64,000 nt of DNA from an uncultured Bacteroidales bacterium. Its GTDB lineage: Bacteria > Bacteroidota > Bacteroidia > Bacteroidales > WCHB1-69. The DNA is taken from NCBI GenBank assembly GCA_905233625.1, contig CAJOFJ010000001.1, forward strand, positions 124,001 to 188,000, read 5' to 3'. The position numbers and the translations under genes are program-made. The notes under the pieces are model-generated. The model saw only the letters and a list, made by a program, of their open reading frames with translations, was not told the DNA's origin and made no database searches. This document shows, piece after piece, positions 37,584 through 46,741 of this stretch (its first letter is position 1; every line of letters begins with the position of its first letter).

Positions 37584-37811
37584 CTACTTGTTTTCAACAA
37601 ATTTCCAAAGTTCTTCAATTGAATTATGATGTCTCAAATCTGCTCCGGTAATGGTTTTTTTATAAACCTCATCCACCATAGCGATAATCGACAGCGCAGT
37701 CAACGAGTTCCATTCGTCCAGCGTTTTGTAATCGGTTTGGGGAGTAAACTCGTCCATTGGTGTTTCATCAAATTCACCTGCAAAATGTTTGATAAATTCC
37801 TGAATTTCCAT
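37584..37811 (-). CDS. Acyl carrier protein (second of two)
   Basis: 75 residues. The attachment Ser36 is in DEWNSLTALSII, a variant of the DSL motif with Asn before Ser. The N-terminus is acidic. It differs greatly from the first ACP, so the two probably have separate partners, one for the acyl chain and one for the amino acid. It sits between fabD (6 bases) and the reductase (1 base). Confidence 0.88.
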   Translation of the reverse strand: MEIQEFIKHFAGEFDETPMDEFTPQTDYKTLDEWNSLTALSIIAMVDEVYKKTITGADLRHHNSIEELWKFVENK

Positions 37812-37817
37812 AACAAT

Positions 37818-38768
37818 TTAATTTAAATGATTATCTTTCAATATTTTATAATTTTTTATCTTGCCCTTATAAGAAGGTATATCCAGTAACGACTGCACCT
37901 GCAAATCGGGATACATGCGTTGGACTATCTTTTCAAGGGTATCGTCTGTTCCCACTTCAAAGAAAGAAGTCACCCCATCGGCTGCCATCTGATGCGTCAT
38001 GGCCGTCCACAACACCGGATGTGTTATGTGCTGTATCAGATTTTCTCTGATTTCCTCAACATCAGTATGAGGGAGGGCATCCACACATTGGTAGATTGGG
38101 CACTCGGGCACCTTGAACGGAGTATTTCTAATAATTTCACCCAATTCTTCCTGAGCTTCTTTCATAAATGGGGTATGGAAACTACCGCTTATAGCCAATG
38201 GCACCGCTTTCTTTGCGCCTTCTTTCATAAATGTCTTGCAAGCGACACGGACAGCCTTTCGGCTACCAGAGATCACCACTTGGCCGGGACCATTGTAATT
38301 GGCGAAATAAAGCGGTTCACCCGTTTCATCCCAGATTTCCTTGATACGCTTTGCCACATAGTCATCGGGCAGACCTATCACAGCGCCCATTCCTGTTGGG
38401 TATTGATCGCATGCCTTTTGTCCTATCAGAGCACGATGAAGTACCAAATTCAATCCGTCTTCAAAAGAAAGGGTACCATTCACCACCAAAGCGGCAAATT
38501 CGCCCAAAGAATGCCCTGCCACCACATCCGCCCGAACATCCTGCTGACACAAAGCCAACACTGTCTCATACAAAAAGACCGATGGCTGTGTGTTTTTAGT
38601 CTCCATCAGCTCTTCTTCTGTACCATAAAACATCACATCTGTGATTCTGAAGCCCAGTAAGTCATTAGCACGTTCGAACAACTCCTTGGCTTTAGGAAAA
38701 TTCTCATATAAATCCTTTCCCATGCCCTCTTTCTGGCACCCTTGACCCGGGAAAATCAATGCTCTCAT
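37818..38768 (-). CDS. fabD: Malonyl-CoA:ACP transacylase
   Basis: 316 residues. The N-terminus LIFPGQGCQKEGMGKDL is canonical. The nucleophile is Ser87 in GHSLGE and the partner His lies in ISGSFHTPFM; QPSVFLYE is present. FabD moves malonyl from CoA to ACP, supplying the extender for the KAS III enzyme in the same cassette. Its position away from other fatty-acid genes points to a dedicated copy. Confidence 0.95.
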   Translation of the reverse strand: MRALIFPGQGCQKEGMGKDLYENFPKAKELFERANDLLGFRITDVMFYGTEEELMETKNTQPSVFLYETVLALCQQDVRADVVAGHSLGEFAALVVNGTLSFEDGLNLVLHRALIGQKACDQYPTGMGAVIGLPDDYVAKRIKEIWDETGEPLYFANYNGPGQVVISGSRKAVRVACKTFMKEGAKKAVPLAISGSFHTPFMKEAQEELGEIIRNTPFKVPECPIYQCVDALPHTDVEEIRENLIQHITHPVLWTAMTHQMAADGVTSFFEVGTDDTLEKIVQRMYPDLQVQSLLDIPSYKGKIKNYKILKDNHLN

Positions 38769-38773
38769 ATCAC

Positions 38774-39364
38774 TTATGCCTTTAAAGATCTTAACCGACG
38801 AATCATCGTCATCAACTCATATTCGCCTGCCTCCTTATGACTAAAATACTCCTCTTTCAACAACGCGCCACAACTCAAATCATAAAATCTCCCGTTTTTG
38901 AAAATGGCTTGTCTCCGAATGCCTTCGTGCTGCATAAAAAGCAGTTTTTCCATTAGATTACTCATTTTGTGACCCACTATCGACTCGCCGCATACACGAT
39001 TCAAGCCCAATCTTTCAAAAGCGTATTCCAACAGAAACAAGGCTGTCTCTAGCCAAGCGAAGCCGTCTCTGTAATCAGGATCCGCAATCATAATAGCGCC
39101 TGTTTCCGCAGAGCTGTTGATATAATGGATATTCACCAAACTGGCGTACCCTATCATTCGGCCAGTATCTCTGGCACAGACAGCCCAATAAACCTGATAT
39201 GGATTGTGCGGTATTTTATTACGCACCCACTCCAAGGCTTCCGAATGGCTCATGCGACGATTCAGCCCCACACTCAAACGCTTCAAATCATCATCGTTCA
39301 TCCACTGATAAATCAATTCAGCATCTTCTTCTTCAAAGGTTCTGAAAAAAACAACTTTTTCCAT
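38774..39364 (-). CDS. GNAT-family acyltransferase (RimJ/PseH-like; cassette, second)
   Basis: 196 residues. EEDAELIYQWMNDDDLKR and the WAVCARDTGRMIGYASL / ETGAIMIADPDYRDG strands are those of RimJ/RimL-like GNATs, a group that includes the nucleotide-sugar N-acetyltransferase PseH. This makes an amino sugar a likely acceptor, and the fabD gene 5 bases downstream hints at an acyl-ACP donor. Exact substrates unknown. Confidence 0.82.
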   Translation of the reverse strand: MEKVVFFRTFEEEDAELIYQWMNDDDLKRLSVGLNRRMSHSEALEWVRNKIPHNPYQVYWAVCARDTGRMIGYASLVNIHYINSSAETGAIMIADPDYRDGFAWLETALFLLEYAFERLGLNRVCGESIVGHKMSNLMEKLLFMQHEGIRRQAIFKNGRFYDLSCGALLKEEYFSHKEAGEYELMTMIRRLRSLKA

Positions 39365-39376
39365 TTTGCAAACTAT

Positions 39377-40495
39377 TTAGATTTCAATTTTCTTTTCAGC
39401 TTGATATATAAAGTAACCGCCTCGGTCACTGTTACACTGCACATTTTGAATGTCTCCCCAAATATCCGAATCCACAATAAAAGGATATTTTTCGGGATGT
39501 TGAATATATGTCAACACACGATTTTCTGTTTCATGGCACAAAAAATACACGCCCGAATGGTAGATAGGATGTGTCTGTGGCACCGTGAAAGTGCCCGTGG
39601 CCACTTCCAGCACTCCTTTCACAAAATCATAGCCTGTAGACAAACGCACCAGATCAGAGGAGATAAAGTCACCGCCCATGCGTGGACTTGTCTCAATCAC
39701 ATACGGAACTCCTGCTGCATCCATTTTTATCTCGGTATGTCCAGCCCCATATTCTATTTTCATGGCAGCGAGGGTCTGCACAGTCAACTCAGCGATTTCC
39801 CTACGTTGACGGTCGGACAATTGAGCAGGCTGATGATGGGCAAGTTCCACAAAATACGGAGCTTCTGTAGTAACTTTGTCTGTGATTTGCAGAATATAAT
39901 GCTGTCCCTGATACGAAATGGACTCCACGCTGAACTCCCTGCCTTCCACATACTGTTCCAACATGACCAAGCCATTTGCCGACCACTCCAAGGCTCTATC
40001 GATAGCAGCGGAAATATCTTCCCGTTTTTTTACCAGTGTCACACCTCGGCTTCCGCCACTATCAGCGGGTTTAACAATCATCGGGCACTGCATATCTCCA
40101 ACTTCCTCAACAGAACGCACCGCCTTATAGGCAGGAATGCGTATTTGCTGTCGGCGCATTTCTTCCCTCATGGTATATTTATTGGCAGTCAACGCCTCAC
40201 ATTCGGGCGAATTACAAGGAACGCCCAAGCCTCTCGACACATGGTAAACAAATGGCAACGCCGATTCAATAAGAAAAGATGTCACGCCCTGCACTTTCTC
40301 TTGTCGGCAAACCTCAAGTACTTTCTCCGGTTCCCTGAAAGAAATGTCATAAAAGCGCGACGCGTACTTGGTGGCACTGACATGGTCGTCATTGGCTATT
40401 CCAAACGCGAAGATTTCGTAACCCAATGCCGCCGCCTGACGATAAAACGACAGGTACTGGTAATTAGCGCCCAATACTGCGATTTTTTTCTTCAT
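39377..40495 (-). CDS. ATP-grasp carboxylate-amine/thiol ligase
   Basis: About 372 residues from MKKKIAVLGANYQ, 1 base from the upstream stop. A pre-ATP-grasp Rossmann domain (1-~100) is followed by the ATP-grasp fold: CPMIVKPADSGGSRGV (ATP loop), VMLEQYVEGREFSVE, and the metal ligands in YVIETSPRMGGDFIS. This class joins a carboxylate to an amine through an acylphosphate. Here it could attach an amino acid to an amino sugar or make a dipeptide-like substituent. The substrate is unknown. Confidence 0.88.
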   Translation of the reverse strand: MKKKIAVLGANYQYLSFYRQAAALGYEIFAFGIANDDHVSATKYASRFYDISFREPEKVLEVCRQEKVQGVTSFLIESALPFVYHVSRGLGVPCNSPECEALTANKYTMREEMRRQQIRIPAYKAVRSVEEVGDMQCPMIVKPADSGGSRGVTLVKKREDISAAIDRALEWSANGLVMLEQYVEGREFSVESISYQGQHYILQITDKVTTEAPYFVELAHHQPAQLSDRQRREIAELTVQTLAAMKIEYGAGHTEIKMDAAGVPYVIETSPRMGGDFISSDLVRLSTGYDFVKGVLEVATGTFTVPQTHPIYHSGVYFLCHETENRVLTYIQHPEKYPFIVDSDIWGDIQNVQCNSDRGGYFIYQAEKKIEI

Positions 40496-40496
40496 C

Positions 40497-41528
40497 TCAA
40501 CTTCTATATAAAGGAAAATATGAAGACGAGGCATCAAAATCATGATCCGTCTCTCTTCTTTTTTCCACTAATTGATCATACAATTCTTGATTAAAAATCT
40601 CCTTGCCGATAGAAAACTGATAGTTCGCATTTTTGTTAAAGACAGACTTGAACTTATACAGATTGTCCTCTTTCGAACCTATGCCGCCACCCAAATGAAA
40701 CGTTTTGAATCCCTGCTTGTAGCCCCATAACGCCGCTTCATACAACAACACATTGGACGGGGCCAAATGCCGGTAAGCCATATCCGATCCCGACAAATGA
40801 TAATGCATCTGGTCATTGGCAAAAAGGATAATAGCCGCCGCAATGGTTTTTTCATCATACACCGCATAGAACACCTCGTAATGTCCCGCCAAATCCCTGT
40901 CCACAGACTCATAGAAATCTTCCCCGAAAAAATAATACGCTTCTGCTTGATCCTTCCGCATCGTTTCATTGTACATAGGAATAAAAATCTTCAACAGATC
41001 CATACCCGTACCATGAAGAATCTTCACGTCATTCTTCTGGGCCTTCCGTATCATATTGCGATTTTTGCTGGCTATATTTTCCCATATCACCTCCGGTGAA
41101 GCCAAATCCATGGCAATGGTATGGCCCAGGTCTATCACATTGGAAATCGATTTCATCGGTACCGCATTCTGCAATACCGGATGATACCGCACAAAATTAT
41201 CCACAATATGATCCTGCCTCATGGCCTGGATATATGCCGTCCAGAAATTCTCCAACTGCTTCTGTTCCGTTTGTCCCTCAAAAAGCACACCTCCATAACC
41301 ATAAGGGGTAATAATGTCAAAAAGACCGATAACGGCTGTTTTTCGCTTCATGTACACATATATCGCCCGAAGATTATCCGATTCGTAATACATCAGATTC
41401 GGCTCTCCATCCCCATGAATCATGAAAGACTTTACATAACCACTGAGATAATATACGTCATAGTTCGCGAAAGAGCTTACTATCTCATCCCACAAGCATG
41501 CCTCTTGAATTGAAATAATCTTAATCAT
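40497..41528 (-). CDS. FemAB/BioF2-like GNAT transferase
   Basis: 343 residues with two GNAT-like lobes of the FemAB type: ASKNRNMIRKAQKNDV (the conserved N-[KR]-R-x-I-[RK]-[KR]-A core), YHLSGSDMAYRHLAPSNVLLYEA and GFKTFHLGGGIGSKEDNLYKFK. FemAB proteins move amino acids from aminoacyl-tRNA to peptidoglycan precursors; relatives in polysaccharide loci are thought to acylate or aminoacylate sugars. Its start overlaps the PLP gene's stop by 8 bases. Confidence 0.85.
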   Translation of the reverse strand: MIKIISIQEACLWDEIVSSFANYDVYYLSGYVKSFMIHGDGEPNLMYYESDNLRAIYVYMKRKTAVIGLFDIITPYGYGGVLFEGQTEQKQLENFWTAYIQAMRQDHIVDNFVRYHPVLQNAVPMKSISNVIDLGHTIAMDLASPEVIWENIASKNRNMIRKAQKNDVKILHGTGMDLLKIFIPMYNETMRKDQAEAYYFFGEDFYESVDRDLAGHYEVFYAVYDEKTIAAAIILFANDQMHYHLSGSDMAYRHLAPSNVLLYEAALWGYKQGFKTFHLGGGIGSKEDNLYKFKSVFNKNANYQFSIGKEIFNQELYDQLVEKRRETDHDFDASSSYFPLYRS

Positions 41529-42612
41529 CTTGTTTTTTCAATATTGTGGCGATTTTTTCCATCTCCTCTTGACCATAACGTTGGTCTATCGGGATACAAA
41601 GCAAATGATCATAAACATATTGCGTATGCTCATCAACGAGTGGGCAATTTTCCGCTTTGGGCCATACAATCGGGGCATAAACAGCCTCTGAAGCGAGACA
41701 GCGTTGAAGTTTGTCTCTCTGCCCAGTCAGTATCGGACAGTAAAGTGGCACAATCTTATCATTTAATTTACCCAGCGGGAAAGAGAGTATATCCGAGTGT
41801 TCCAATGCCGATGTCAGAAACTGATAATTCTGCCGTCTTGCGTGAGCCATCTCCTGCCGGTTCAGATTGGATTGTATTTTAGCAGAGATACTACTGATGG
41901 CATAATATTCTGTGCGTGAGTCCAATAGGCTCTCCGCTTCCCGATACATACGTAAAAAGTTCTCCTTACATCCAACATCATGGAACATATACTCATATTT
42001 GGCGAAAGCGGCTTCGCACTTGGCTTTTTCAAGCGCCACATCCGATGTTTCAGGATGATTTGCGAAAAAAGACTCCCTACTCACGGCAAATCCCCCGTCC
42101 GGAACTCCACACCATTTCCGGATACTGGCCACATAATAATCCACTGGCCATCGTTCCACATCGCTGTATAGGCACTGCGTGCAATCTTCAATAGTAACGA
42201 TGCCATCCTGACTAAAAGCCTGTATTTCAGATGCATCACCCGACAAAGTGTCAAAGCCGAAGTAACGGTGTATCAGCACTACAGAGACGCCAAGATGCAC
42301 AGCTTTGTCATGGATATCTTTAACAGAGGCATGTAAATTCCTATCGATATCATACACATCAACACGATACCCTTTTTGAAGGAATGGCTCAATAACGGTT
42401 TCGCAGGTAAAAGCCGGCAGCAAGGCTATTTTGGATGCCGACGGATGGGCACGTCCAATTTCGTCCAACACCATGGCAATTGCAGAGCGCCCTGTAGACA
42501 GCCACAAAAAATCCTTGCCCTCGCAGCCAAATTGCATAGGCGGGGCTAAGGGTAAATCCCTATATGTCTCATTCGGGACAAGCCAAAAATTACTACCGAT
42601 TTCGCGTAACAT
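41521..42612 (-). CDS. PLP-dependent aminotransferase-like protein (DegT-related)
   Basis: About 363 residues starting MLREIGSNFWLVP, 1 base after the sugar transferase stop. The fold-type I pattern is present: STGRSAIAMVL for phosphate binding, TIEDCTQCLYSD with the Asp, and the PLP Lys in ASIRKWCGVPDGG. It is divergent from the two other DegT enzymes in this locus. Its substrate may be a sugar or a small ketone such as one that supplies the amino acid for the cassette. Uncertain. Confidence 0.8.
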   Translation of the reverse strand: MLREIGSNFWLVPNETYRDLPLAPPMQFGCEGKDFLWLSTGRSAIAMVLDEIGRAHPSASKIALLPAFTCETVIEPFLQKGYRVDVYDIDRNLHASVKDIHDKAVHLGVSVVLIHRYFGFDTLSGDASEIQAFSQDGIVTIEDCTQCLYSDVERWPVDYYVASIRKWCGVPDGGFAVSRESFFANHPETSDVALEKAKCEAAFAKYEYMFHDVGCKENFLRMYREAESLLDSRTEYYAISSISAKIQSNLNRQEMAHARRQNYQFLTSALEHSDILSFPLGKLNDKIVPLYCPILTGQRDKLQRCLASEAVYAPIVWPKAENCPLVDEHTQYVYDHLLCIPIDQRYGQEEMEKIATILKKQDD

Positions 42613-42613
42613 G

Positions 42614-43261
42614 TCAAAGTTCTCCTTTTGCCTGCAGTTCCAGCATTTTATCCAAAAATCCCAGGTCATCCACCTCTTTCATATCGGCAGAGCCTGTGCC
42701 CACATCCTTCCGTTTAAACACGTTGACAACTGTCAACATGACGATTTTCAAATCCAGTCCAAAGGAACAATGATCCACATACCACACATCCATTTCGAAC
42801 TTCTTGCTCAATTTGCAATGATTCCGGCCATGCACCTGTGCCCAACCAGTAAGGCCGGGACGCACTTCCATGCGGCGGGCCTGCTGTTTGTCAAACACCT
42901 TGAGATAAACAGGTGTCAACGGTCTCGGCCCCACCAATGACATGTCTCCTTTGAAGATATTGATCAGCTGGGGCAGTTCGTCAAGACTGGCAGAGCGGAC
43001 AAAACGTCCCACTGGTGTCAATCTCTTTTCATCGGGCAGCAGCTCGCCCTGATCATCCCGTTCATCCGTCATAGTTTTGAACTTGATGATTTTGAATAGC
43101 TTTTGGTCTTTACCCGGACGTTCCTGCAGGAAAAAAGCCCCTGCCCCTTTGTTGGCAAAATGCAAACACAATGCTGTCAATGCAATTAGCCAACCAAAAC
43201 ACAAAAGGGCTATGAACGACAACAGCAAATCGAAAAAACGCTTGAAAAAATTTCGGTACAT
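42614..43261 (-). CDS. Initiating sugar-phosphate transferase (PglC/WecP-like)
   Basis: 215 residues with one N-terminal membrane hairpin (FFDLLLSFIALLCFGW) and the full catalytic region: FKTMTDE, SLDELPQLINIFKGDMSLVGPRPL and RPGLTGWAQVHGRN. It moves a sugar-1-phosphate from a UDP-sugar to undecaprenyl phosphate, starting each repeat unit. The small size is that of the PglC group, which prefers UDP-di-N-acetylbacillosamine or related amino sugars, fitting the PglE/PglF pair at the end of the locus. Confidence 0.93.
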   Translation of the reverse strand: MYRNFFKRFFDLLLSFIALLCFGWLIALTALCLHFANKGAGAFFLQERPGKDQKLFKIIKFKTMTDERDDQGELLPDEKRLTPVGRFVRSASLDELPQLINIFKGDMSLVGPRPLTPVYLKVFDKQQARRMEVRPGLTGWAQVHGRNHCKLSKKFEMDVWYVDHCSFGLDLKIVMLTVVNVFKRKDVGTGSADMKEVDDLGFLDKMLELQAKGEL

Positions 43262-43263
43262 CG

Positions 43264-44496
43264 TTACTCTATTATTTTTAGTTCTCGTTCCGACAAGTGT
43301 TCATAATCAAACTCCTGCGCCACCTGACGAACTCGTTGACACATCGCCTCATACTCCTCTTTCGGCTGTTCGGCCAGCTGACGGATAGCTTTCACATATT
43401 CCTCGGGCGACTCCAAATCCCTTGCCACGCCCAAATTATATTTTGTAATCACATCGTCGTATGCAATTTTAATGTTGCACACAATGGGCTTGCCCGCCGC
43501 CAAGTACAGGAAAAGCTTCCCCGAACTCACACCATACTTTCCAAAATCCTTCTCATAATTCATAATATTCACCGTGGCTTGTGACACAATCCACGCACAT
43601 TCGGGAAACGACAGATGACGTTCCTTGAATACCACATTGTTCATACCCTGTGATTGCACGTATTCCTTCAACACATCCCGATAGGCACCGTCACCATAAA
43701 CAAAGAATTTGTATTTCGGATTATCTTTCAGAAAAGAAGCAGCCTCTACCAAGGTTTTGACATTGTTGGCCCGATTGATGGCTCCCAAATACACAATTTT
43801 ATAAGCATCCTGATCATTGATATCCGCATCTTCACGAGGATAACGAATTTTATTCGCTTCAAACTGTTTTATATCAATACCATTATTGACATAATGTACA
43901 TGATTCATGTCAATTTTTCCACCCGTTTCCGTCGTCCAACCTTTCTTTTTCAAATAATCAAATGCTCCCTCAAAAGTAAAGATTATCTCATCAGCGTGAT
44001 AGTAATACCATTTCTCAATCTGATAGGCGATTTTCATCACCGGGTTATTTTCCTTTACCAAACCGTACGTCACAAAATCGTCAGGCCACATATCCCAAGC
44101 CTCGGCGATATATCTGGCTTTCAATTTCTTAGCCAATCTCACAATGGGATAATCAAAAGGAGGATGGATGTTCTGCAGAATAATATCCGGACGTTCAAAT
44201 TGTTTTCTATTCTTAAAAATGACACGGGCAAAAGACCAAATGGAGTACATACGCCGAACTCCATTTCCCTGATATTCAGGAACATTTACATGTATATATT
44301 GAAAATCCCCGTGCTGTTTCTTCAAAAATGGCTGTCCCTGAAAATCTTCCGAAGACAAATTGGAACTCAAAGACGAGTTGAATGTAACAACCTCATAGCC
44401 AGCTTCCATAAAGCGCCTTGCAAAATGCAGATAGCGCGGATTGGTTGCTGTTTGAGGCGTTTCCGCATAGTAGTTGATAATCCAGATTCTCTTCAT
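43264..44496 (-). CDS. GT4 glycosyltransferase (WbuB-like)
   Basis: 410 residues, GT-B fold. The start RIWIINYYAETPQTATNPRY and the C-terminal sugar-nucleotide site (FGKYGVSSGKLFLYLAAGKPIV) match the WbuB group of GT4 enzymes, several of which act with L-FucNAc or related 6-deoxy amino sugars. It would add a sugar to the lipid-linked unit on the cytoplasmic face. CapE and CapF nearby could supply a suitable donor. Confidence 0.88.
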   Translation of the reverse strand: MKRIWIINYYAETPQTATNPRYLHFARRFMEAGYEVVTFNSSLSSNLSSEDFQGQPFLKKQHGDFQYIHVNVPEYQGNGVRRMYSIWSFARVIFKNRKQFERPDIILQNIHPPFDYPIVRLAKKLKARYIAEAWDMWPDDFVTYGLVKENNPVMKIAYQIEKWYYYHADEIIFTFEGAFDYLKKKGWTTETGGKIDMNHVHYVNNGIDIKQFEANKIRYPREDADINDQDAYKIVYLGAINRANNVKTLVEAASFLKDNPKYKFFVYGDGAYRDVLKEYVQSQGMNNVVFKERHLSFPECAWIVSQATVNIMNYEKDFGKYGVSSGKLFLYLAAGKPIVCNIKIAYDDVITKYNLGVARDLESPEEYVKAIRQLAEQPKEEYEAMCQRVRQVAQEFDYEHLSERELKIIE

Positions 44497-44512
44497 CCGT
44501 TCGAATTTAAAA

Positions 44513-45628
44513 CTAAACTTCTGGTTGAAAGCAATTTAACAATCTCACCACCTCCTCGGCCTGCTCCATGCTGATAGCCGGACCTATAGGAATACTCAAT
44601 TCCTGTGCTGCAATTTGCTCTGTCACGGGCAGAATCAGGGAATTCCACTCTTGATAGCAGGCCTGCTTATGCGGGGGTATCGGATAGTGAATCAATGTGC
44701 CCACCTCATTCCGTTCAAGGTAATCGTGCAACTTATCCCGATAACTACACAAGACAGGAAAAAGATGAAAAACATTACTTTCCAAAGGCAGGGTATCAGG
44801 AAGTGTAATATAATGATTATCAATATTTTCTATATAATATTGAGCAATTTGCTTACGATGCTGGTTATCTTGGTCCAAGTATTTGAGTTTCACATCCAGC
44901 ACTGCGGCCTGAATCTCATCAAGACGGCTGTTGCGGCCACGAAATTGAAACACATACTTTGCGGAAGAACCGTAGTTGGCCAATGAACGGATGGTTTCCG
45001 CCAAGCGTATATCGTTGGTGGTCACCGCACCGCCATCACCCAAAGCACCCAGGTTTTTGCCAGGATAGAAACTATGTCCGGCCGCATCGCCCAAAGAGCC
45101 GGTTTTACGGCCGTCAACGGCAAGGCAGCCATGCGCCTGCGCATTGTCTTCTATCAACTTGAGCTGATATTTCTCACACAATGCGGCAATTTTTGTGGTA
45201 TAAGCCAACCGTCCGTACAAATGCACAATACAAATGGCTTTGGTTTTTTCAGTGATTTTCGCTTCAATCTGATTGTCATCAATCTCTAACGTATTCAGTT
45301 TGGGTTCCACCAAAACCGGAATCAGACCATTCTCCGTAATTGCCAGAATAGTAGCGATATAAGTATTGGCAGGAACAATCACCTCATCTCCAGGCTGCAT
45401 TATTCCAAGCTCTATATAGGCTCTGAAAATCCATATCAGCGCATCAAGACCATTGGCACAACCTATACAATATTGCGTACCGATATACCGGGCATAATCT
45501 TCTTCAAACTTTTTGTTTTCAGCACCTTGCAAATACCAACCACTCTCCGTCACACGACGGACAGCTTCTTGTATTTCAGCCTCATGCAAGGCAGTAACAT
45601 CTTTTAACGACAAAAAAGGTATTTTCAT
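44513..45628 (-). CDS. fdtB: dTDP-3-oxo-sugar aminotransferase (FdtB/QdtB-like)
   Basis: About 371 residues from [11 protein letters not shown], 2 bases from the upstream stop. DegT family: [36 protein letters not shown] and the PLP Lys in [15 protein letters not shown]. This subgroup transaminates dTDP-3-keto-6-deoxyhexoses produced by FdtA/QdtA. Two FdtA-like genes and a hexapeptide acyltransferase follow upstream, giving a route to a dTDP-3-acylamino-3,6-dideoxyhexose (Fuc3NAc or Qui3NAc type). RmlA and RmlB, needed for the dTDP-4-keto precursor, are not in the window. Confidence 0.9.
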   Translation of the reverse strand: MKIPFLSLKDVTALHEAEIQEAVRRVTESGWYLQGAENKKFEEDYARYIGTQYCIGCANGLDALIWIFRAYIELGIMQPGDEVIVPANTYIATILAITENGLIPVLVEPKLNTLEIDDNQIEAKITEKTKAICIVHLYGRLAYTTKIAALCEKYQLKLIEDNAQAHGCLAVDGRKTGSLGDAAGHSFYPGKNLGALGDGGAVTTNDIRLAETIRSLANYGSSAKYVFQFRGRNSRLDEIQAAVLDVKLKYLDQDNQHRKQIAQYYIENIDNHYITLPDTLPLESNVFHLFPVLCSYRDKLHDYLERNEVGTLIHYPIPPHKQACYQEWNSLILPVTEQIAAQELSIPIGPAISMEQAEEVVRLLNCFQPEV

Positions 45629-45630
45629 TT

Positions 45631-46311
45631 CTATTTGTATGTTTCGTGTCCATATACGGCCACCCATTTGTCAAATTCCAAAACCATGTCCCTGATTTTA
45701 GGGTTTACCGGCATCACATCGTCCATCACGTAAGCGGTAATTTCCTCCAGATAGTCCATAAAACCATATTTTTTCAAGGCATAAACATTAACTGATAAGG
45801 GTTTATTAGGTATATGCCGACTGAAAGGTTTGACATTTTTCATACAAGGCGCACCAGTAGCCACCATGGAATACTGTCCGATTATAGTATATTGGTTGAT
45901 GGTGCATCCCATACCCAGATTCGCTCCTTCCAAAATCTTGGCAATACCACCCAGAACACACTGGTTTGTAACAACCACATGATCTTGCAGAATATTATCA
46001 TGCGACAGATGCACACCTTGCATGAGAAATACATCATTATGTATCACTGACTTTTGCTCATAGCAAGGACGTTCAACGATACAAAATTCGCGTATCACAT
46101 TGTTATCGCCTATGAATACACACACATCCTCTACCTGTGATTTTATTTTTTTTGTGTCTGTGGCAGGACAGCCTATCACTGCATGAGAGCCAATCACATT
46201 GTTATTGCCCAGTTGTACCCCATCATAAATGATGGTATACGGCAGAATCACGTTATTGTCACCCATCAGCACATGTTCGCCAATGATCGCTGTTTTATCA
46301 ATTTTATTCAT
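45631..46311 (-). CDS. Left-handed beta-helix acyltransferase (LpxA-like hexapeptide)
   Basis: 226 residues of hexapeptide repeats ([IV]-G-x4 turns such as [23 protein letters not shown] and [10 protein letters not shown]) followed by a helical tail, the LpxA-like layout. The catalytic His is likely in [13 protein letters not shown]. Placed between fdtB and the fdtA genes, it probably N-acylates the 3-amino sugar. LpxA-like enzymes take acyl-ACP, so the donor might be one of the ACPs in the cassette; acetyl-CoA is the alternative. Confidence 0.8.
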   Translation of the reverse strand: MNKIDKTAIIGEHVLMGDNNVILPYTIIYDGVQLGNNNVIGSHAVIGCPATDTKKIKSQVEDVCVFIGDNNVIREFCIVERPCYEQKSVIHNDVFLMQGVHLSHDNILQDHVVVTNQCVLGGIAKILEGANLGMGCTINQYTIIGQYSMVATGAPCMKNVKPFSRHIPNKPLSVNVYALKKYGFMDYLEEITAYVMDDVMPVNPKIRDMVLEFDKWVAVYGHETYK

Positions 46312-46315
46312 TGAA

Positions 46316-46741
46316 CTATTTTTTTATTTCTCTATATTCCAAAAACTTATCATAATTTCTGATATAGTCTTCCTCCTGATATACCTCCGAAGCCAGCACC
46401 ATACAAACAGCGCCAGAGGAAAAATCCTCCAAATCACGCCACAAACCAGGGTGTACTAGCAATCCCTGATAGGGACGATTCAAGAAGAAAGTACGTTTAA
46501 CAGAACCATCATCAAGTGTTACCCTAAACGAACCCGAGGCGGCCACTATCAGCTGACTTAAAGTCTTATGCGCATGAGAGCCACGCGACTCGCCGCCTGG
46601 AACATCATACAAATAATACACCCGTTTCACATCAAAAGGCAGAGTAACACCATTCTCCACTACCGACAAATTACCCTTTCGTTCGCTATGGTGCTTATCC
46701 AATTCTATGATAGAACAATCATATACACTATAGTTGGCCAT
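46316..46741 (-). CDS. fdtA: FdtA/QdtA-type dTDP-4-keto-6-deoxyglucose ketoisomerase (cupin), first of two
   Basis: 141 residues, single cupin. RKGNLSVVENG, VYYLYDVPGGESRGSHAHK (HxH pair) and HPGLWRDLEDF match the WxcM/FdtA family that shifts the keto group from C4 to C3. Its 5' end overlaps the second copy by 14 bases. Confidence 0.85.
   Translation of the reverse strand: MANYSVYDCSIIELDKHHSERKGNLSVVENGVTLPFDVKRVYYLYDVPGGESRGSHAHKTLSQLIVAASGSFRVTLDDGSVKRTFFLNRPYQGLLVHPGLWRDLEDFSSGAVCMVLASEVYQEEDYIRNYDKFLEYREIKK

Noticed and set aside
39125-40594. Long open frame (489 codons) on the plus strand
   Set aside because: It lies opposite the ATP-grasp and FemAB-like genes, whose motifs and coupling are clear; the plus-strand translation has no domain or plausible composition.
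32444-42612. Non-ribosomal peptide or polyketide natural-product cluster
   Set aside because: There is no condensation, ketosynthase-type I or thioesterase module, and the genes are embedded without a break in a glycan locus; a modification role fits better.
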